Part shown: positions 55,436 to 64,000 of the stretch, in pieces
How positions within the stretch are numbered: the first letter of the stretch is position 1
Layout: every line of letters begins with the position of its first letter
Source: Mycolicibacterium peregrinum
GTDB taxonomy: Bacteria > Actinomycetota > Actinomycetes > Mycobacteriales > Mycobacteriaceae
NCBI RefSeq assembly: GCF_001665625.1
Contig: NZ_LZSY01000005.1
Coordinates: 1 to 64,000, forward strand
Length of the DNA stretch: 64,000 nt
Direction of reading: 5' to 3'
Made by a program: the position numbers and the translations under genes
Notes under the pieces: generated by a model
Told to the model about the DNA's origin: nothing
The model's database searches: none
The model's input: only the letters and a program-made list of their open reading frames with translations

Positions 55436-57472
55436 TCAGAAGCGGCCACCGCCACCGCTGTAACTGCGGCCCGACGAGTGCGACGACCCGCCATACGAGG
55501 TCGGGCGACCCATGCCGCGGCCTCCGCCGAAGCCGCCCCCGTACCCTCCGCCGAAGCCGCCTCCGAACCCACCGCCACCCCCGCGCAGGATGTTGCCGAT
55601 GAGGATGCCGCCGAGCACCGCGCCCATGTCGGAGTTGCCGCCTCCGCCGTACTGGGAGGTGTAGGACCGCTGCGCCGCCCGCACGTCGTCGTTGGCCAGG
55701 CCCTGCGCCTGCGCGGCCAGCGTCGAGGCGCCGTTGGCGTGCGCGACCGCCTCGTTGGGATTGTCGCCGCGCTTTGCTTCGGCGGCCTGGAGTTGCCGTT
55801 GCGCCTCGGCCAGCCGGGTGCGGGCTTCCGGTCCGATGCTGCCGCGCCGGGTTTCGATGAAATCCGACACGGCCTTGATCCGGGACTGGGCGGTGAACAG
55901 CGCCTGCTCCAATGCGCGGGCCAGCCGCTCGGCGGCCTCCTGCTGTTCGTGTACGCCGGCCAGTAGCTGATCGAGCTCGGCGTCGGCCTTGGTCAGCCGG
56001 GTGAATGTGCCCAGCGGGTCGGCCTTGCCGTTGGCTGTCGCATCCTCGGCGGCCTTCTTCGCCGCGTCGCGGGCCGTGGTGAGCCTGTCGGCCTGCGGCG
56101 TACCGGATTGCCCCAGAAGCGAATTCGCCTGGTCGATGCCGGCCTGGATGTCGGTGAGGGCTGCGGGCAGCCCGGCCAGCGCCCGGTTGATGTCGGATGC
56201 TGCACTGTCCACGGCGTCGAGCAGGGTCCGGGTCTGATCGAGCGCGGACTCGGCTGAGCGCACCGCGTCCACCAGCGCGGTCTGATCGGTCGCAGGCCGG
56301 GATACCAGGCCGCGGGCCGTGGTGATGTTGCGATCGGCGAACGCCAGCCGCTCTTTGGCGGTGTCCACATTGGTCGCCACCGAAGTCAGTGCGGTTGTGT
56401 CGAATTGGGTGTGCAGGGCGTCCAGGGTCTGCCGGGACGGGTCGATACGGGCGGTCAGGTCGACCATCTGCTGGGTCATGCTGTCGAGCCGGGCCGGAGC
56501 GTTGATCACCAGATCGCGCAGCTGTTCGAAGGCCGTGCTCTGGGTGTCGAGCTCACGGTCTGCCCTCGCCGCCGACACCACCACCTGAGTCAACAGCTGA
56601 CGCTGCTGCAGCGGGGTTTCGGGTGCATCGTCGTCGAGCGTCTGGCGCACGTTGAATGCCTGGGCCAGAGCCTTTTTCGCATTCTCCAGGGCCGCGCTGA
56701 ACGGCTCGGTGCGCTTGGCGCCGAACTCCTCGACGGCCAGTTCGAGCTCGGCCTCACTGGTGCGCACGGCATTGTCGACGTCGACGACGATCGAGCGGGA
56801 CAGCTCGTCGAGCGCTTCCAGCGGCACGGAGGCCAGCGCGTCGGCGTCGGTCGGGTCGACCCGCTTGGCGGCTTCGAACTCGGCGTGGCGGCGCTTGGCC
56901 CGGCGCCGGCGCGACCACCACCACAACAACCCGGCCAGCACGACTATCACGCCGAGGGCGATCAGCATGCCCGGCCACGAGATGCCAGGTCCCGCCGGGG
57001 CGGCGGGCGGATTGGCCTTCAGGCCGTTCGCGGCGGCGATGGCCGCGCCGGCCCAGTCCCCGCGACGCAGGGCGGGTTCGACGCTGTTGCGTCGGATGTC
57101 GTCGGCACGGGCATTGCCGCCGGGGACCGTGTTCGGCACCTGGAACGCATACGCCCGCGCCTTGGTGGCGACCGCCAGCAGCGCATCGTCGTCGCCGAGG
57201 TCGCTGAGCTGAATCGTGCTCTGCGCCCAGCCCGACTGGTTCTGGCCGGAGAAGTCGTCGACGAAAATGACCCACAGCTGAATACGTTTGGTGTCGTACA
57301 GCTGGTCCAGGGCGCGCTCCACGTTGGCGCGCTGGGCGGCTGTCAGCGCCCCGGCGTTGTCGGTGAGTTGGGTGGCCAGCCGCAGTGGCGGCTCGGCGGC
57401 AGCGCCGGGCGCAGCAAGCAGGCCGGTGATCAGGATCGCGAGCAGCATGGACAGCAGACGGGCGATACGCAT
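55436..57472 (-). CDS. TPM-domain membrane protein with coiled-coil body and Gly-rich tail
   Basis: 678 residues from ATG 57470-57472. Signal peptide (RLLSMLLAILITGLLAAPGAAA), an extracytoplasmic TPM domain (about 30-165; LTDNAGALTAAQRANVERALDQL), one membrane helix (about 185-207), a basic stop (RRRRAKRRH), a long helical, coiled-coil-like cytoplasmic region (about 210-610), and a Gly-rich tail of GGGFGG-type repeats ending SYSGGGGRF. TPM proteins are linked to membrane stress and photosystem/protein quality control. Corresponds to M. tuberculosis Rv2345. Exact role unknown. Confidence 0.85.
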   Translation of the reverse strand: MRIARLLSMLLAILITGLLAAPGAAAEPPLRLATQLTDNAGALTAAQRANVERALDQLYDTKRIQLWVIFVDDFSGQNQSGWAQSTIQLSDLGDDDALLAVATKARAYAFQVPNTVPGGNARADDIRRNSVEPALRRGDWAGAAIAAANGLKANPPAAPAGPGISWPGMLIALGVIVVLAGLLWWWSRRRRAKRRHAEFEAAKRVDPTDADALASVPLEALDELSRSIVVDVDNAVRTSEAELELAVEEFGAKRTEPFSAALENAKKALAQAFNVRQTLDDDAPETPLQQRQLLTQVVVSAARADRELDTQSTAFEQLRDLVINAPARLDSMTQQMVDLTARIDPSRQTLDALHTQFDTTALTSVATNVDTAKERLAFADRNITTARGLVSRPATDQTALVDAVRSAESALDQTRTLLDAVDSAASDINRALAGLPAALTDIQAGIDQANSLLGQSGTPQADRLTTARDAAKKAAEDATANGKADPLGTFTRLTKADAELDQLLAGVHEQQEAAERLARALEQALFTAQSRIKAVSDFIETRRGSIGPEARTRLAEAQRQLQAAEAKRGDNPNEAVAHANGASTLAAQAQGLANDDVRAAQRSYTSQYGGGGNSDMGAVLGGILIGNILRGGGGGFGGGFGGGYGGGFGGGRGMGRPTSYGGSSHSSGRSYSGGGGRF

Positions 57473-57531
57473 GACCGCCAATCTAGTGCGCTGCAGGGGC
57501 GGCGCGTCGGTTCCTGGCAGACTGTGCGTCG

Positions 57532-58806
57532 GTGAACGGGGATACGCAGGCCGCCTATGACGACTTCGACCGGCAACGTCTGGTGGTCGAGTCGCCCAAG
57601 GGTGCTGCGCTGCCCGGAACCGATACGGAGCACCGCACCGACTTCGCCCGCGATCGAGCCCGCGTGCTGCACAGTGCGGCGCTGCGGCGATTGGCCGACA
57701 AGACCCAGGTCGTCGGCCCGCGGCACGGTGACACCCCGCGGACCAGGCTGACCCACTCACTCGAGGTCGCCCAGATCGGCCGCGGGATGGCGATCGGGCT
57801 GGGCTGCGATCCCGATCTGGTGGACCTGGCCGGTCTGGCCCATGACATCGGGCACCCGCCTTACGGACACAACGGCGAGCGCGCGCTCGACGAGATCGCG
57901 AAACCGTTCGGCGGGTTCGAGGGCAATGCCCAGAACTTCCGGATCCTCACCCGGTTGGAGCCCAAAGTCCTTGATGCCGAAGGTCGTTCGGCCGGGCTCA
58001 ACCTGACGCGGGCGGCACTGGACGCGGTGGCGAAGTATCCGTGGCCCAGCTTCGGCACCCGTAAGAAATACGGCTTCTACGACGACGACGCTGCGGCCGC
58101 CGAATGGGTGCGGGCCGGCGCGCCGGCCGAGCGCCCCTGCCTGGAGGCCCAGGTGATGGACTGGGCCGACGACGTGGCCTACTCGGTGCACGACGTCGAG
58201 GACGGGGTGATCTCCGGGCGCATCGACCTGCGGGTGCTCGGCGATCGTGATGCCGCGTCGTCGCTGGCGGACTTGGGCGCCAAGAACTTTCCCACCGTCA
58301 CCCACGACGAACTGCTGGCTGCCGCCGAGCGACTGTCACAGGTACCGGTGGTGGCCGCGGTGGGGCGCTACGACGGAACTGTGGCGTCCTCGGTCGCGCT
58401 GAAGACGTTGACCAGTGAACTGGTCGGGCGGTTCGCCAATGCCGCGATCACCCAGACCCGGGCCGTCGCCGGTGCCGGGCCGCTCCGTCGGTTCGATGCC
58501 GAGCTGACCGTCCCGCCGCTGGTGCGCGCCGAGGTGGTGCTGCTCAAGATGCTGGCGCTGCAGTTCATCATGTCCGACCACCGGCACCTGCAGATCCAGG
58601 CCGATCAGCGCACGCTCATCCACGAGGTCGCCCTGGCGCTGTGGGCGCAGGCCCCGGGCAGCCTGGACCCGCAGTTCGCGCCCGAGTTCGACCTGGCCGC
58701 CGACGACGGCGCCCGGTTGCGCGTGGTGGTCGACCAGATCGCGTCCTACACCGAAAGCCGGTTGGAGCGGGTGCACGAAGCCCGCTCGCCCCGGCCACTG
58801 GGCTGA
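57532..58806 (+). CDS. dgt: Deoxyguanosinetriphosphate triphosphohydrolase-like protein
   Basis: 424 residues from GTG 57532. HD-domain phosphohydrolase: [36 protein letters not shown] (the HD pair) and a downstream [15 protein letters not shown] that completes the metal site. It hydrolyses dNTPs to the deoxynucleoside and tripolyphosphate and helps control dNTP pools. Upstream of dnaG, as in other mycobacteria. Confidence 0.93.
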   Translation: MNGDTQAAYDDFDRQRLVVESPKGAALPGTDTEHRTDFARDRARVLHSAALRRLADKTQVVGPRHGDTPRTRLTHSLEVAQIGRGMAIGLGCDPDLVDLAGLAHDIGHPPYGHNGERALDEIAKPFGGFEGNAQNFRILTRLEPKVLDAEGRSAGLNLTRAALDAVAKYPWPSFGTRKKYGFYDDDAAAAEWVRAGAPAERPCLEAQVMDWADDVAYSVHDVEDGVISGRIDLRVLGDRDAASSLADLGAKNFPTVTHDELLAAAERLSQVPVVAAVGRYDGTVASSVALKTLTSELVGRFANAAITQTRAVAGAGPLRRFDAELTVPPLVRAEVVLLKMLALQFIMSDHRHLQIQADQRTLIHEVALALWAQAPGSLDPQFAPEFDLAADDGARLRVVVDQIASYTESRLERVHEARSPRPLG

Positions 58807-58808
58807 GT

Positions 58809-59813
58809 TCAGCCGGTCTTCTCGATTTTGTCGGCGATTGCTGTCGCGACGGCTACGCCACTGCTCTGCGGATCGGCCGTACCGTTGCGTGTCGTGTTGT
58901 CGTCGTCGTAGAACGCCACCTCGGTCTCGATGACGTAATTGTCTTTCGCCATCACGGCGCGGGCCTGTGGAGTTGTATACGGCGATTCGGTACGTCCAAA
59001 CAGGATGGTGGCGGCGAGTACCGGGCCCTCGGTCCTGACATCGGTGATCTTGTGGGTGAGATAGCCGGCGCCCGGAGGCCGCGTTCCCCAGTAGGTCACC
59101 GTCTGCCCTTCGCACCGCTTCCAGGTTTGGGTCAGCTGTTCGACGAGCGCCTCGGCGGACTCGACGCTCGGCAGCACGGTAACGACCTCGGTGACACTAA
59201 GTACACGCTGATCCAATACACCGGATCGATTTGGCCAGGTCTGACTGGCAAATTCGGTCACGCCTGCGGACCGGTAACCGTTCTTGTCTGCCGGCGCCAC
59301 CGGACCGACGCAGTCGACGGGTTGTGCGCCGGCCGTGGGGTTGGAAGCGTCGGGCATGCGGTCGAACCCACCAGCGGACGAGGATCTGGGGAGGTCGTCA
59401 AAGGACTGGTCAAATAGCTCGCCGATCTCGGGGCCAGAAAGTAGATAGTCCTTTATCGAGTGCCCGGGCGCGTGGGCGTCGGACGAGTCCGACCCCCTCG
59501 GCAATATGAGCCACACCACCAGTGCCACTATCGCCAGTAGAAGCATGAAGTAGGACAGGACAAGCCCGATTATGGCGCGATCCCGGCCCTTCTGATGGAA
59601 ACGCTTGATCTGAGAGAGCGCGGCGTGGCCGAGCACCGCTCCGGCGGGAGCGAAAAGAATGGCGAAAACGATCGACAGAGTCGCCAGCGGGTTGGTCTCG
59701 GGTGTCTGCTGTGGTGGCGGCGCCTGGTAGGTAGGTGGCCCAGACCATCCACCGCCGAACTGCTGCCCGGCGAACGGGTCGACGGGTGGCCCGCCATGTG
59801 CACCAAAGCTCAC
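58809..59813 (-). CDS. DUF4190 / PknH-like sensor-domain membrane protein
   Basis: 334 residues from GTG 59811-59813, preferred over the ATG 48 bp upstream because GAGGGGG precedes the GTG and the divergent dnaG promoter is then spared. A Gly/Pro-rich N-terminus is followed by a DUF4190-type double membrane segment (LSIVFAILFAPAGAVLGHAALSQI and IIGLVLSYFMLLLAIVALVVWLIL). The extracytoplasmic part (about 115-334) resembles the mycobacterial PknH C-terminal sensor fold, with paired Cys (VDCVGP, WKRCEG). Probably binds a ligand at the cell surface; not a kinase. Confidence 0.78.
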   Translation of the reverse strand: MSFGAHGGPPVDPFAGQQFGGGWSGPPTYQAPPPQQTPETNPLATLSIVFAILFAPAGAVLGHAALSQIKRFHQKGRDRAIIGLVLSYFMLLLAIVALVVWLILPRGSDSSDAHAPGHSIKDYLLSGPEIGELFDQSFDDLPRSSSAGGFDRMPDASNPTAGAQPVDCVGPVAPADKNGYRSAGVTEFASQTWPNRSGVLDQRVLSVTEVVTVLPSVESAEALVEQLTQTWKRCEGQTVTYWGTRPPGAGYLTHKITDVRTEGPVLAATILFGRTESPYTTPQARAVMAKDNYVIETEVAFYDDDNTTRNGTADPQSSGVAVATAIADKIEKTG

Positions 59814-59872
59814 CGACGCCCCCTCAGGCAAACCCGCGTAACGCGACTTCCGCGCACGCATAGACTATGCCG

Positions 59873-61771
59873 GTGGCCGGCCGGATTTCAGATCGAGATA
59901 TCGCGGCCATCCGTGAAAAGGTCCGCATCGAGGACGTCGTCGGTGATTACGTCCAGTTGAGGCGGGCCGGGGCCGACTCGATGAAGGGTCTGTGCCCGTT
60001 CCACGACGAGAAGTCGCCGTCGTTCCACGTGCGGCCGAACCACGGCCACTTCCATTGCTTCGGTTGCGGCGAGGGCGGCGACGTCTACGCCTTCATCCAG
60101 AAGATAGAGCACGTCAGCTTCGTCGAGGCGGTCGAGTTGCTGGCCGACCGGGTCAACTACACCGTCACCTACACCGGAGCCTCGACGACCAATGTCCAGC
60201 GGGACCGGGGCAGTCGCAGCCGGTTGCTGGCCGCCAATGCCGCCGCCCAGGAGTTCTACGCCGAGGCACTGACCTCGGAGGAGGCCACCGAGGCGCGCAA
60301 GTATCTGACCGAGCGCAACTTCGACGCCGCCGCGGCCGCCCAGTTCGGGTGCGGCTTCGCGCCGTCGGGGTGGGACAAGCTGACAAAACACTTGCAGCGC
60401 TTGGGCTTCGAGTTCAAGGAGCTGGAGGCCGCCGGGCTGAGCCGGGAGGGCAAGCGTGGGCCGATGGACCGGTTCCACCGCCGGTTGCTGTGGCCGATCC
60501 GGGTGTCCTCAGGGGAGACCATCGGCTTCGGCGCGCGCCGGCTGTTCGACGACGACCAGAACCAGGCCAAGTACGTCAACACCCCCGAGACGGTGCTCTA
60601 CAAGAAATCGCAGGTGTTGTTCGGGCTCGACCGCGCCAAGCGCGACATCGCCAAGGGGCATCAGGCCGTCGTCGTCGAGGGCTACACCGACGTGATGGCG
60701 ATGCACATGGCCGGGGTGACCACCGCGGTGGCCTCGTGCGGCACTGCCTTCGGCGAACAGCACCTGTCGATGCTGCGCCGGCTGATGATGGACGACAACT
60801 TCTTCCGCGGCGAGCTGATCTACGTGTTCGACGGTGACGCTGCCGGCCAGGCGGCCGCGGTGAAAGCGTTCGAGGGCGAGCAGAACCTGTCCGGACAGTC
60901 GTTCGTGGCGGTGGCGCCCGACGGGATGGATCCGTGCGATCTGCGACTGCGCTCCGGCGACGGCGCCGTGCGCGATCTGGTCGCACGACGAACTCCGTTG
61001 TTCGAGTTCGTGATTCGCAGCGCACTGGCCGAACATGACCTGGACAGCGCGGAGGGCCGCGTGGCGGCGCTGCGGCGCTGCGTACCGATAGCGGCCCGCA
61101 TCAAGGACCAGACCCTGCGTGACGAGTACGCCAGACAGCTGGCCGGCTGGGTCGGTTGGGACAACGTCGCCCAGGTGATTGGCCGGGTGCGGGAGGAAGC
61201 CAGCGGCGGCCGCAAGGATTCGCGGCGGCAGCCTGCGCGGCAACAGGCAAGACCCGCGGCGGCTCCCGTGTCGCGCCCCAATCCGACCGATCCGACGCTG
61301 TGGCCGCAGCGCGAAGCCCTCAAGGCCGCCTTGCAGTATCCGGCGATCGCCGGGCCGGTGTTCGACTCGCTGACCGTCGAGAGCTTCACCCATCCGGGGT
61401 ACGCCGCGGTGCGTTCGGCGATCGAGACGGCCGGCGGCATGGCGTCGGGCAAATCGGGGGCGCAGTGGATCGAGGCTGCTCGTGAGCAGACCACGTCCCC
61501 GGCGGCGGCCAGCCTGGTCAACGAACTGGGCGTCGAGGCCATCAACGTCGAGGACGACGAGCACCTGCCGCGTTACATCAGCAGCGTGCTGGCCCGCCTG
61601 CAGGAGGTCTGGGTGGGCCGCCAGATCGCCGAGGTGAAGTCCAAGCTGCAGCGCATGTCGCCGGTGGAGCAGGGAGACGAATATCACGCCCTGTTCGGTG
61701 ACCTGGTGGCCATGGAGTCCTACCGGCGCAGCCTGCTCGAGCAGGCAAGTGGCGACGACCTCACTGCGTGA
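59873..61771 (+). CDS. dnaG: DNA primase DnaG
   Basis: 632 residues from GTG 59873, aligned with MSGRISDRD starts of mycobacterial DnaG; TAGACT (59861-59866) is then a -10 placed 6 nt upstream. An ATG at 59867 would add two residues. CHC2 zinc finger (CPFHDEKSPSFHV…FHCFGCGEGGDVY), TOPRIM domain (VVVEGYTDVMAMHMAG; VFDGDAAGQAA) and a C-terminal helicase-binding domain. Makes RNA primers for replication. Confidence 0.96.
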   Translation: MAGRISDRDIAAIREKVRIEDVVGDYVQLRRAGADSMKGLCPFHDEKSPSFHVRPNHGHFHCFGCGEGGDVYAFIQKIEHVSFVEAVELLADRVNYTVTYTGASTTNVQRDRGSRSRLLAANAAAQEFYAEALTSEEATEARKYLTERNFDAAAAAQFGCGFAPSGWDKLTKHLQRLGFEFKELEAAGLSREGKRGPMDRFHRRLLWPIRVSSGETIGFGARRLFDDDQNQAKYVNTPETVLYKKSQVLFGLDRAKRDIAKGHQAVVVEGYTDVMAMHMAGVTTAVASCGTAFGEQHLSMLRRLMMDDNFFRGELIYVFDGDAAGQAAAVKAFEGEQNLSGQSFVAVAPDGMDPCDLRLRSGDGAVRDLVARRTPLFEFVIRSALAEHDLDSAEGRVAALRRCVPIAARIKDQTLRDEYARQLAGWVGWDNVAQVIGRVREEASGGRKDSRRQPARQQARPAAAPVSRPNPTDPTLWPQREALKAALQYPAIAGPVFDSLTVESFTHPGYAAVRSAIETAGGMASGKSGAQWIEAAREQTTSPAAASLVNELGVEAINVEDDEHLPRYISSVLARLQEVWVGRQIAEVKSKLQRMSPVEQGDEYHALFGDLVAMESYRRSLLEQASGDDLTA

Positions 61772-61834
61772 TCAGACACATCGCGATAGGGTGAGGGTGC
61801 AGTCGGGCATCTTCAGGCGAGAGAGGCAGACCTG

Positions 61835-62131
61835 GTGACACTGTTCAGCACGCGGACGCGACGGTTCGTCGCAGTTGGCGCATTTGCGCTGGCCACGGGG
61901 GCCGCAGCGGCAGCCCCGGCGTTCGTCGCGACATCCACATCTGGTTCCGAGGTCACAGCCCAGCCGGCCTGCCTGGCCTGGTTCGGCAACAAAGAGGACG
62001 GCAAGTGCCTGTCCTACTCCAACGGCATGCCTGCCAACATCGGTACGCCGTGGGTCGGCGCCGGCGGCAATGGCGGATTCGTCACTGGGCCGCTGCTACC
62101 CGGAACTTCGATCAACCAGGGGATCGGCTAG
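61835..62131 (+). CDS. Small exported protein
   Basis: 98 residues from GTG 61835, with GAGAGAGG upstream. Signal peptide with twin Arg-like RTRRFVAVGAFALATGAAAAAPAFVA; the mature part has one Cys pair (ACLAWFGNKEDGKCLSY) and a Gly-rich end (GAGGNGGFVTGPLLPG). No family is recognised; similar secreted small proteins occur in mycobacteria. Its stop shares CTAG with the convergent next gene. Confidence 0.75.
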   Translation: MTLFSTRTRRFVAVGAFALATGAAAAAPAFVATSTSGSEVTAQPACLAWFGNKEDGKCLSYSNGMPANIGTPWVGAGGNGGFVTGPLLPGTSINQGIG

Positions 62132-62400
62132 CCCCTACCAGCTACTTTTCTCGCCGAACCGTCGGTGCTCTCCTTCGTGGCGAGCACCGACGTTTCTGCG
62201 TCTATGGGTGTCAGGGTGAGGAACTGCGGATCCGGAGACACCTGCTTGGCGATCTTGCGCCGTCCGGCGTCGATCACCGCCTTGGTGGCTGGATTGGCCG
62301 TCACCGCGCGGTAGGTGCTGGCGATCTGCTCATAGCGACGTCGCCCGGCCTTGGCGCCCAGCACGTAGCCGACGGCGATCACGGCGGCATAGCGGATCAC
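62128..62400 (-). CDS. Small membrane-anchored protein (Rv2342-type)
   Basis: 90 residues from GTG 62398-62400, with GGGAGG 6 nt upstream. An N-terminal hydrophobic segment (RYAAVIAVGYVLGAKAGRRRYEQI) with a GxxxG-like and basic end precedes a soluble helix (ASTYRAVTANPATKAVIDAGRRKIAKQV). Position after dnaG matches M. tuberculosis Rv2342. Function unknown. Confidence 0.78.
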   Translation of the reverse strand: MIRYAAVIAVGYVLGAKAGRRRYEQIASTYRAVTANPATKAVIDAGRRKIAKQVSPDPQFLTLTPIDAETSVLATKESTDGSARKVAGRG

Positions 62401-62530
62401 TGAATACCTCCCAAAGCGACGGACCTCCCAATGCGACGTGCCCCCAGAGAACCAACTTGTGTGCTCCATCCTGCCTCACCGCCGCCCCGGCGCGCCCGTC
62501 TGGGAGCGAGTTGGCGGCAGCGGCGGTCCG

Positions 62531-62541
62531 TACGCTAGAGT
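62531..62541 (+). promoter_or_regulatory. Candidate promoter of tRNA-Asn
   Basis: TACGCT (62531-62536) and the overlapping TAGAGT (62536-62541) are TANNNT -10 candidates 34-40 nt ahead of the tRNA; TTGGCG near 62511 is a possible -35. Confidence 0.4.
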
Positions 62542-62575
62542 CAACGCTCGGCCGCGGAGCTTCCGCGGAAGGTAG

Positions 62576-62648
62576 TCCCCTGTAGCTCAATTGGCAGAGC
62601 TCCCGACTGTTAATCGGGCGGTTATTGGTTCGAGTCCAATCGGGGGAG
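62576..62648 (+). tRNA. tRNA-Asn (anticodon GTT)
   Basis: 73 nt. Acceptor stem TCCCCTG/CGGGGGA, D-arm TAGCTCAATTGGCAGAGC, anticodon stem-loop CCCGACTGTTAATCGGG with GTT, and T-arm ATTGGTTCGAGTCCAAT. Discriminator G62648; CCA is not encoded. Confidence 0.95.
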
Positions 62649-62661
62649 CAAGTTCTCCAAA

Positions 62662-62681
62662 CCCCAGTCCTAGGACTGGGG
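62662..62681. terminator. Perfect 20-bp palindrome after tRNA-Asn
   Basis: CCCCAGTCCTAGGACTGGGG is fully symmetric and includes the TAG stop of the convergent gene (CTA 62670-62672). It can fold on either strand with a CTAG loop and is likely a bidirectional terminator; on the minus strand GGGG is followed by TTT. Confidence 0.6.
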
Positions 62682-62984
62682 CCGGGTCTGGGCCTGACGG
62701 GCCGCCTGGGTAAGCGCCTCCACCAGTGGGTTGGACGCCGACGCGAGAGCTTTCCGCTCCTCTTCGGACAGTTGGTAGAACGTCCACACGCCCCAAGCCG
62801 CCGGCCGCACGTACACCGTCACCTGTTGCCGGTTGTTGGCCAGCACGGCAGGGACGGGGACCGCACGATCGAGAGTGGCCGCGCTGGACATCTCCTCGGC
62901 GAGCTGTTGGACGTTGACTGATTCCTGCAGTTGGTACAGGACGGCCTTGTTGGCAGGGCCTTCCATGGCGAGGAACCAAGCCAT
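62670..62984 (-). CDS. Conserved hypothetical small protein
   Basis: 104 residues from ATG 62982-62984 (MAWFLAMEGPANKAVLYQLQESVNVQQL), with AAGGAG 7 nt upstream; a longer frame to 63047 lacks such a site. Mixed alpha/beta, no signal peptide. A TVYVRPAAWGVWTFYQLSEEE stretch is aromatic-rich. No family or function recognised. Confidence 0.7.
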   Translation of the reverse strand: MAWFLAMEGPANKAVLYQLQESVNVQQLAEEMSSAATLDRAVPVPAVLANNRQQVTVYVRPAAWGVWTFYQLSEEERKALASASNPLVEALTQAARQAQTRPQS

Positions 62985-63107
62985 CTGTGTCTCCTTGGGT
63001 AAATGTTCGTGAGCGGTGATCCGCGGTCGGATCGCAAACAGTGTCACCTATCGACGCGCCGTCGTCAGCCCACTCGCTCAGCCGGGTTGATTCGCTACCC
63101 TCGGGGT

Positions 63108-63599
63108 GTGTACCCACGGCTGATCGCCATCGTCGCCTTCATCGGTCTCCTCGCGGTTGGTTGCGGCTGGAAACCGTCGTCCGCGCCGCCTCCGAAGCCC
63201 GATACCTGCGCACCGACCGACGGCCCCAGCGCCGATGCGGTCGCCGATCAGATCGCCAAACTGCCGGCGCCCGAAGCGGGCAGACAGTGGACGCAGATCG
63301 GCTCCGGCCACACGAGCAATTGCCGGCTGTACTGGGTCCAGGTGGGCCAGACCAACCCTCAGCCCAACAGCACCGGACAACTGCTGTTCTTCGACCGGCA
63401 GACCCCGCTCGGCCCGGCCACCCCGGAACCTCGGCCCTACATCAACGTGGTCACCAACGCCGATGACACGGTGGTGGTCAACTACCAGTGGCAGCAGGGG
63501 CATGATTCGCCCACCGCGCCGACCGGCATCGCCACCGTGCGGTTCCGGATCGGGGACGACGGCAAACTGGTTGCCGTCGACCCGATTCCGAAGCCCTGA
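63108..63599 (+). CDS. LppP/LprE-type lipoprotein
   Basis: 163 residues from GTG 63108. Lipoprotein signal peptide with lipobox AVGC (FIGLLAVGCGWKPSS), so membrane-anchored outside the cell. The mature part (CAPTDGPSADAVADQIAKLP; INVVTNADDTVVVNYQW) resembles the mycobacterial LppP/LprE family. TACCCT (63096-63101) is a -10 six nt before the GTG, suggesting a leaderless mRNA. Function unknown. Confidence 0.8.
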   Translation: MYPRLIAIVAFIGLLAVGCGWKPSSAPPPKPDTCAPTDGPSADAVADQIAKLPAPEAGRQWTQIGSGHTSNCRLYWVQVGQTNPQPNSTGQLLFFDRQTPLGPATPEPRPYINVVTNADDTVVVNYQWQQGHDSPTAPTGIATVRFRIGDDGKLVAVDPIPKP

Positions 63600-63605
63600 G
63601 GCGCG

Positions 63606-64000
63606 TCAGCCGTTGAGCAGCTCGGCGGGGTCGAGCATCGCCGCGTAGCGCAGCTGCTCCGGGATACCGAACCCGTCGACGAGGATTTCGATGTGCGGGC
63701 GCAGTGAGCGGCAGCGTTCGTTGATCCCGCGGGTAACGGCCTTGGCGCGTTCGGTGGACAGGTAGCGGTGTTCGATGAACCAGGCCTTGTCGTCCTCGAT
63801 CACCGACAGCGCGTACAGGTCGCAGACATCGTCGAGGAGTTCGCGGGCGGTGTCGTCCTCGCAGGCGTCGATGCCGGCCACGAACGCCTCCAGGATGACC
63901 CGGTCGATGTGCGCCTGCGCGGCGTGCAGCACGTGGTCCTGCACGGCGTTGAACGCGTCGAACGCCGACATCTCCTTGGACTTGCCCTGCAGACGCCGCG
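63606..64000 (-). CDS. Acyl-CoA oxidase/dehydrogenase-like protein, C-terminal part (cut by window edge)
   Basis: The frame is open from the right edge to the TGA at 63606-63608, giving at least 131 residues (RRLQGKSKEMSAFDAFNAVQDHVLHAAQAHIDRVI…). The helical stretch DDTARELLDDVCDLYALSVIEDDKAWFIEHRYLS and RGINERCRSLRPHIEILVDGFGIPEQL resembles the C-terminal domain of acyl-CoA oxidases. An internal ATG at 63971 is not the real start, since conserved-looking codons precede it. Catalytic residues lie outside the window. Confidence 0.75.
   Translation of the reverse strand, partial: RRLQGKSKEMSAFDAFNAVQDHVLHAAQAHIDRVILEAFVAGIDACEDDTARELLDDVCDLYALSVIEDDKAWFIEHRYLSTERAKAVTRGINERCRSLRPHIEILVDGFGIPEQLRYAAMLDPAELLNG

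Overview
The window is high-GC actinobacterial DNA with the gene content and order of a mycobacterium, most likely a rapid-growing Mycolicibacterium. Support comes from a complete mycobactin siderophore locus with IdeR-type iron boxes, and from neighbours in the order known from M. tuberculosis (sirohydrochlorin chelatase-cysH-sirA, hemW-mbtI, mbtA/mbtB-H, hrcA-dnaJ2, phoH-ybeY-era, recO-uppS, zur/smtB-glyS, dgt-dnaG). TANNNT -10 elements placed directly ahead of start codons, as in leaderless mycobacterial transcripts, fit as well. No species can be named from the sequence alone.

Region 1-6.2 kb handles sulfur and haem. It opens with a CstB-like persulfide dioxygenase/rhodanese fusion that runs off the left edge and has CstR/CsoR-like palindromes upstream. 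A minus-strand assimilatory operon follows (sirA-cysH-chelatase). It is preceded by a short polycysteine-ending leader peptide and by two mutually exclusive RNA hairpins, one of which buries the sirA ribosome-binding site. This looks like cysteine-responsive attenuation. hemW is divergent.

Region 6.3-38 kb is the mycobactin locus: mbtI; a 1730-residue iterative type I PKS with the architecture and motifs of 6-methylsalicylic acid synthase; a two-gene minus-strand island (DinB/maleylpyruvate-isomerase-like protein and FAD oxidoreductase); mbtA; then a plus-strand run of mbtB, a degenerate adenylation-domain protein, a stand-alone thioesterase, mbtC, mbtD, mbtE, mbtF, mbtG and mbtH. IdeR-like boxes precede mbtI, the PKS, the mbtA/mbtB divergent promoter and the internal gene at 20719. 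The chain logic is: aryl acid (salicylate from MbtI, perhaps 6-methylsalicylate from the PKS) activated by MbtA, joined to Ser/Thr and cyclised on MbtB, lysine on MbtE, a ketide unit from MbtC/MbtD, and the last lysine on MbtF; MbtG hydroxylates lysine N6 and MbtH assists adenylation. The embedded 6-MSAS-like PKS is the most interesting feature.

Region 38-64 kb is mostly conserved housekeeping: hrcA-dnaJ2-rsmE, a tightly overlapping phoH-ybeY-CBS protein-deaminase-era operon, an amidase, recO-uppS, a NUDIX hydrolase, the zinc regulators zur/smtB, glyS, a divergent SDR/HxlR pair with an operator-like dyad, a TPM-domain membrane protein, dgt, dnaG, tRNA-Asn, small exported or unknown proteins, and the C-terminal part of an acyl-CoA oxidase/dehydrogenase-like gene running off the right edge.
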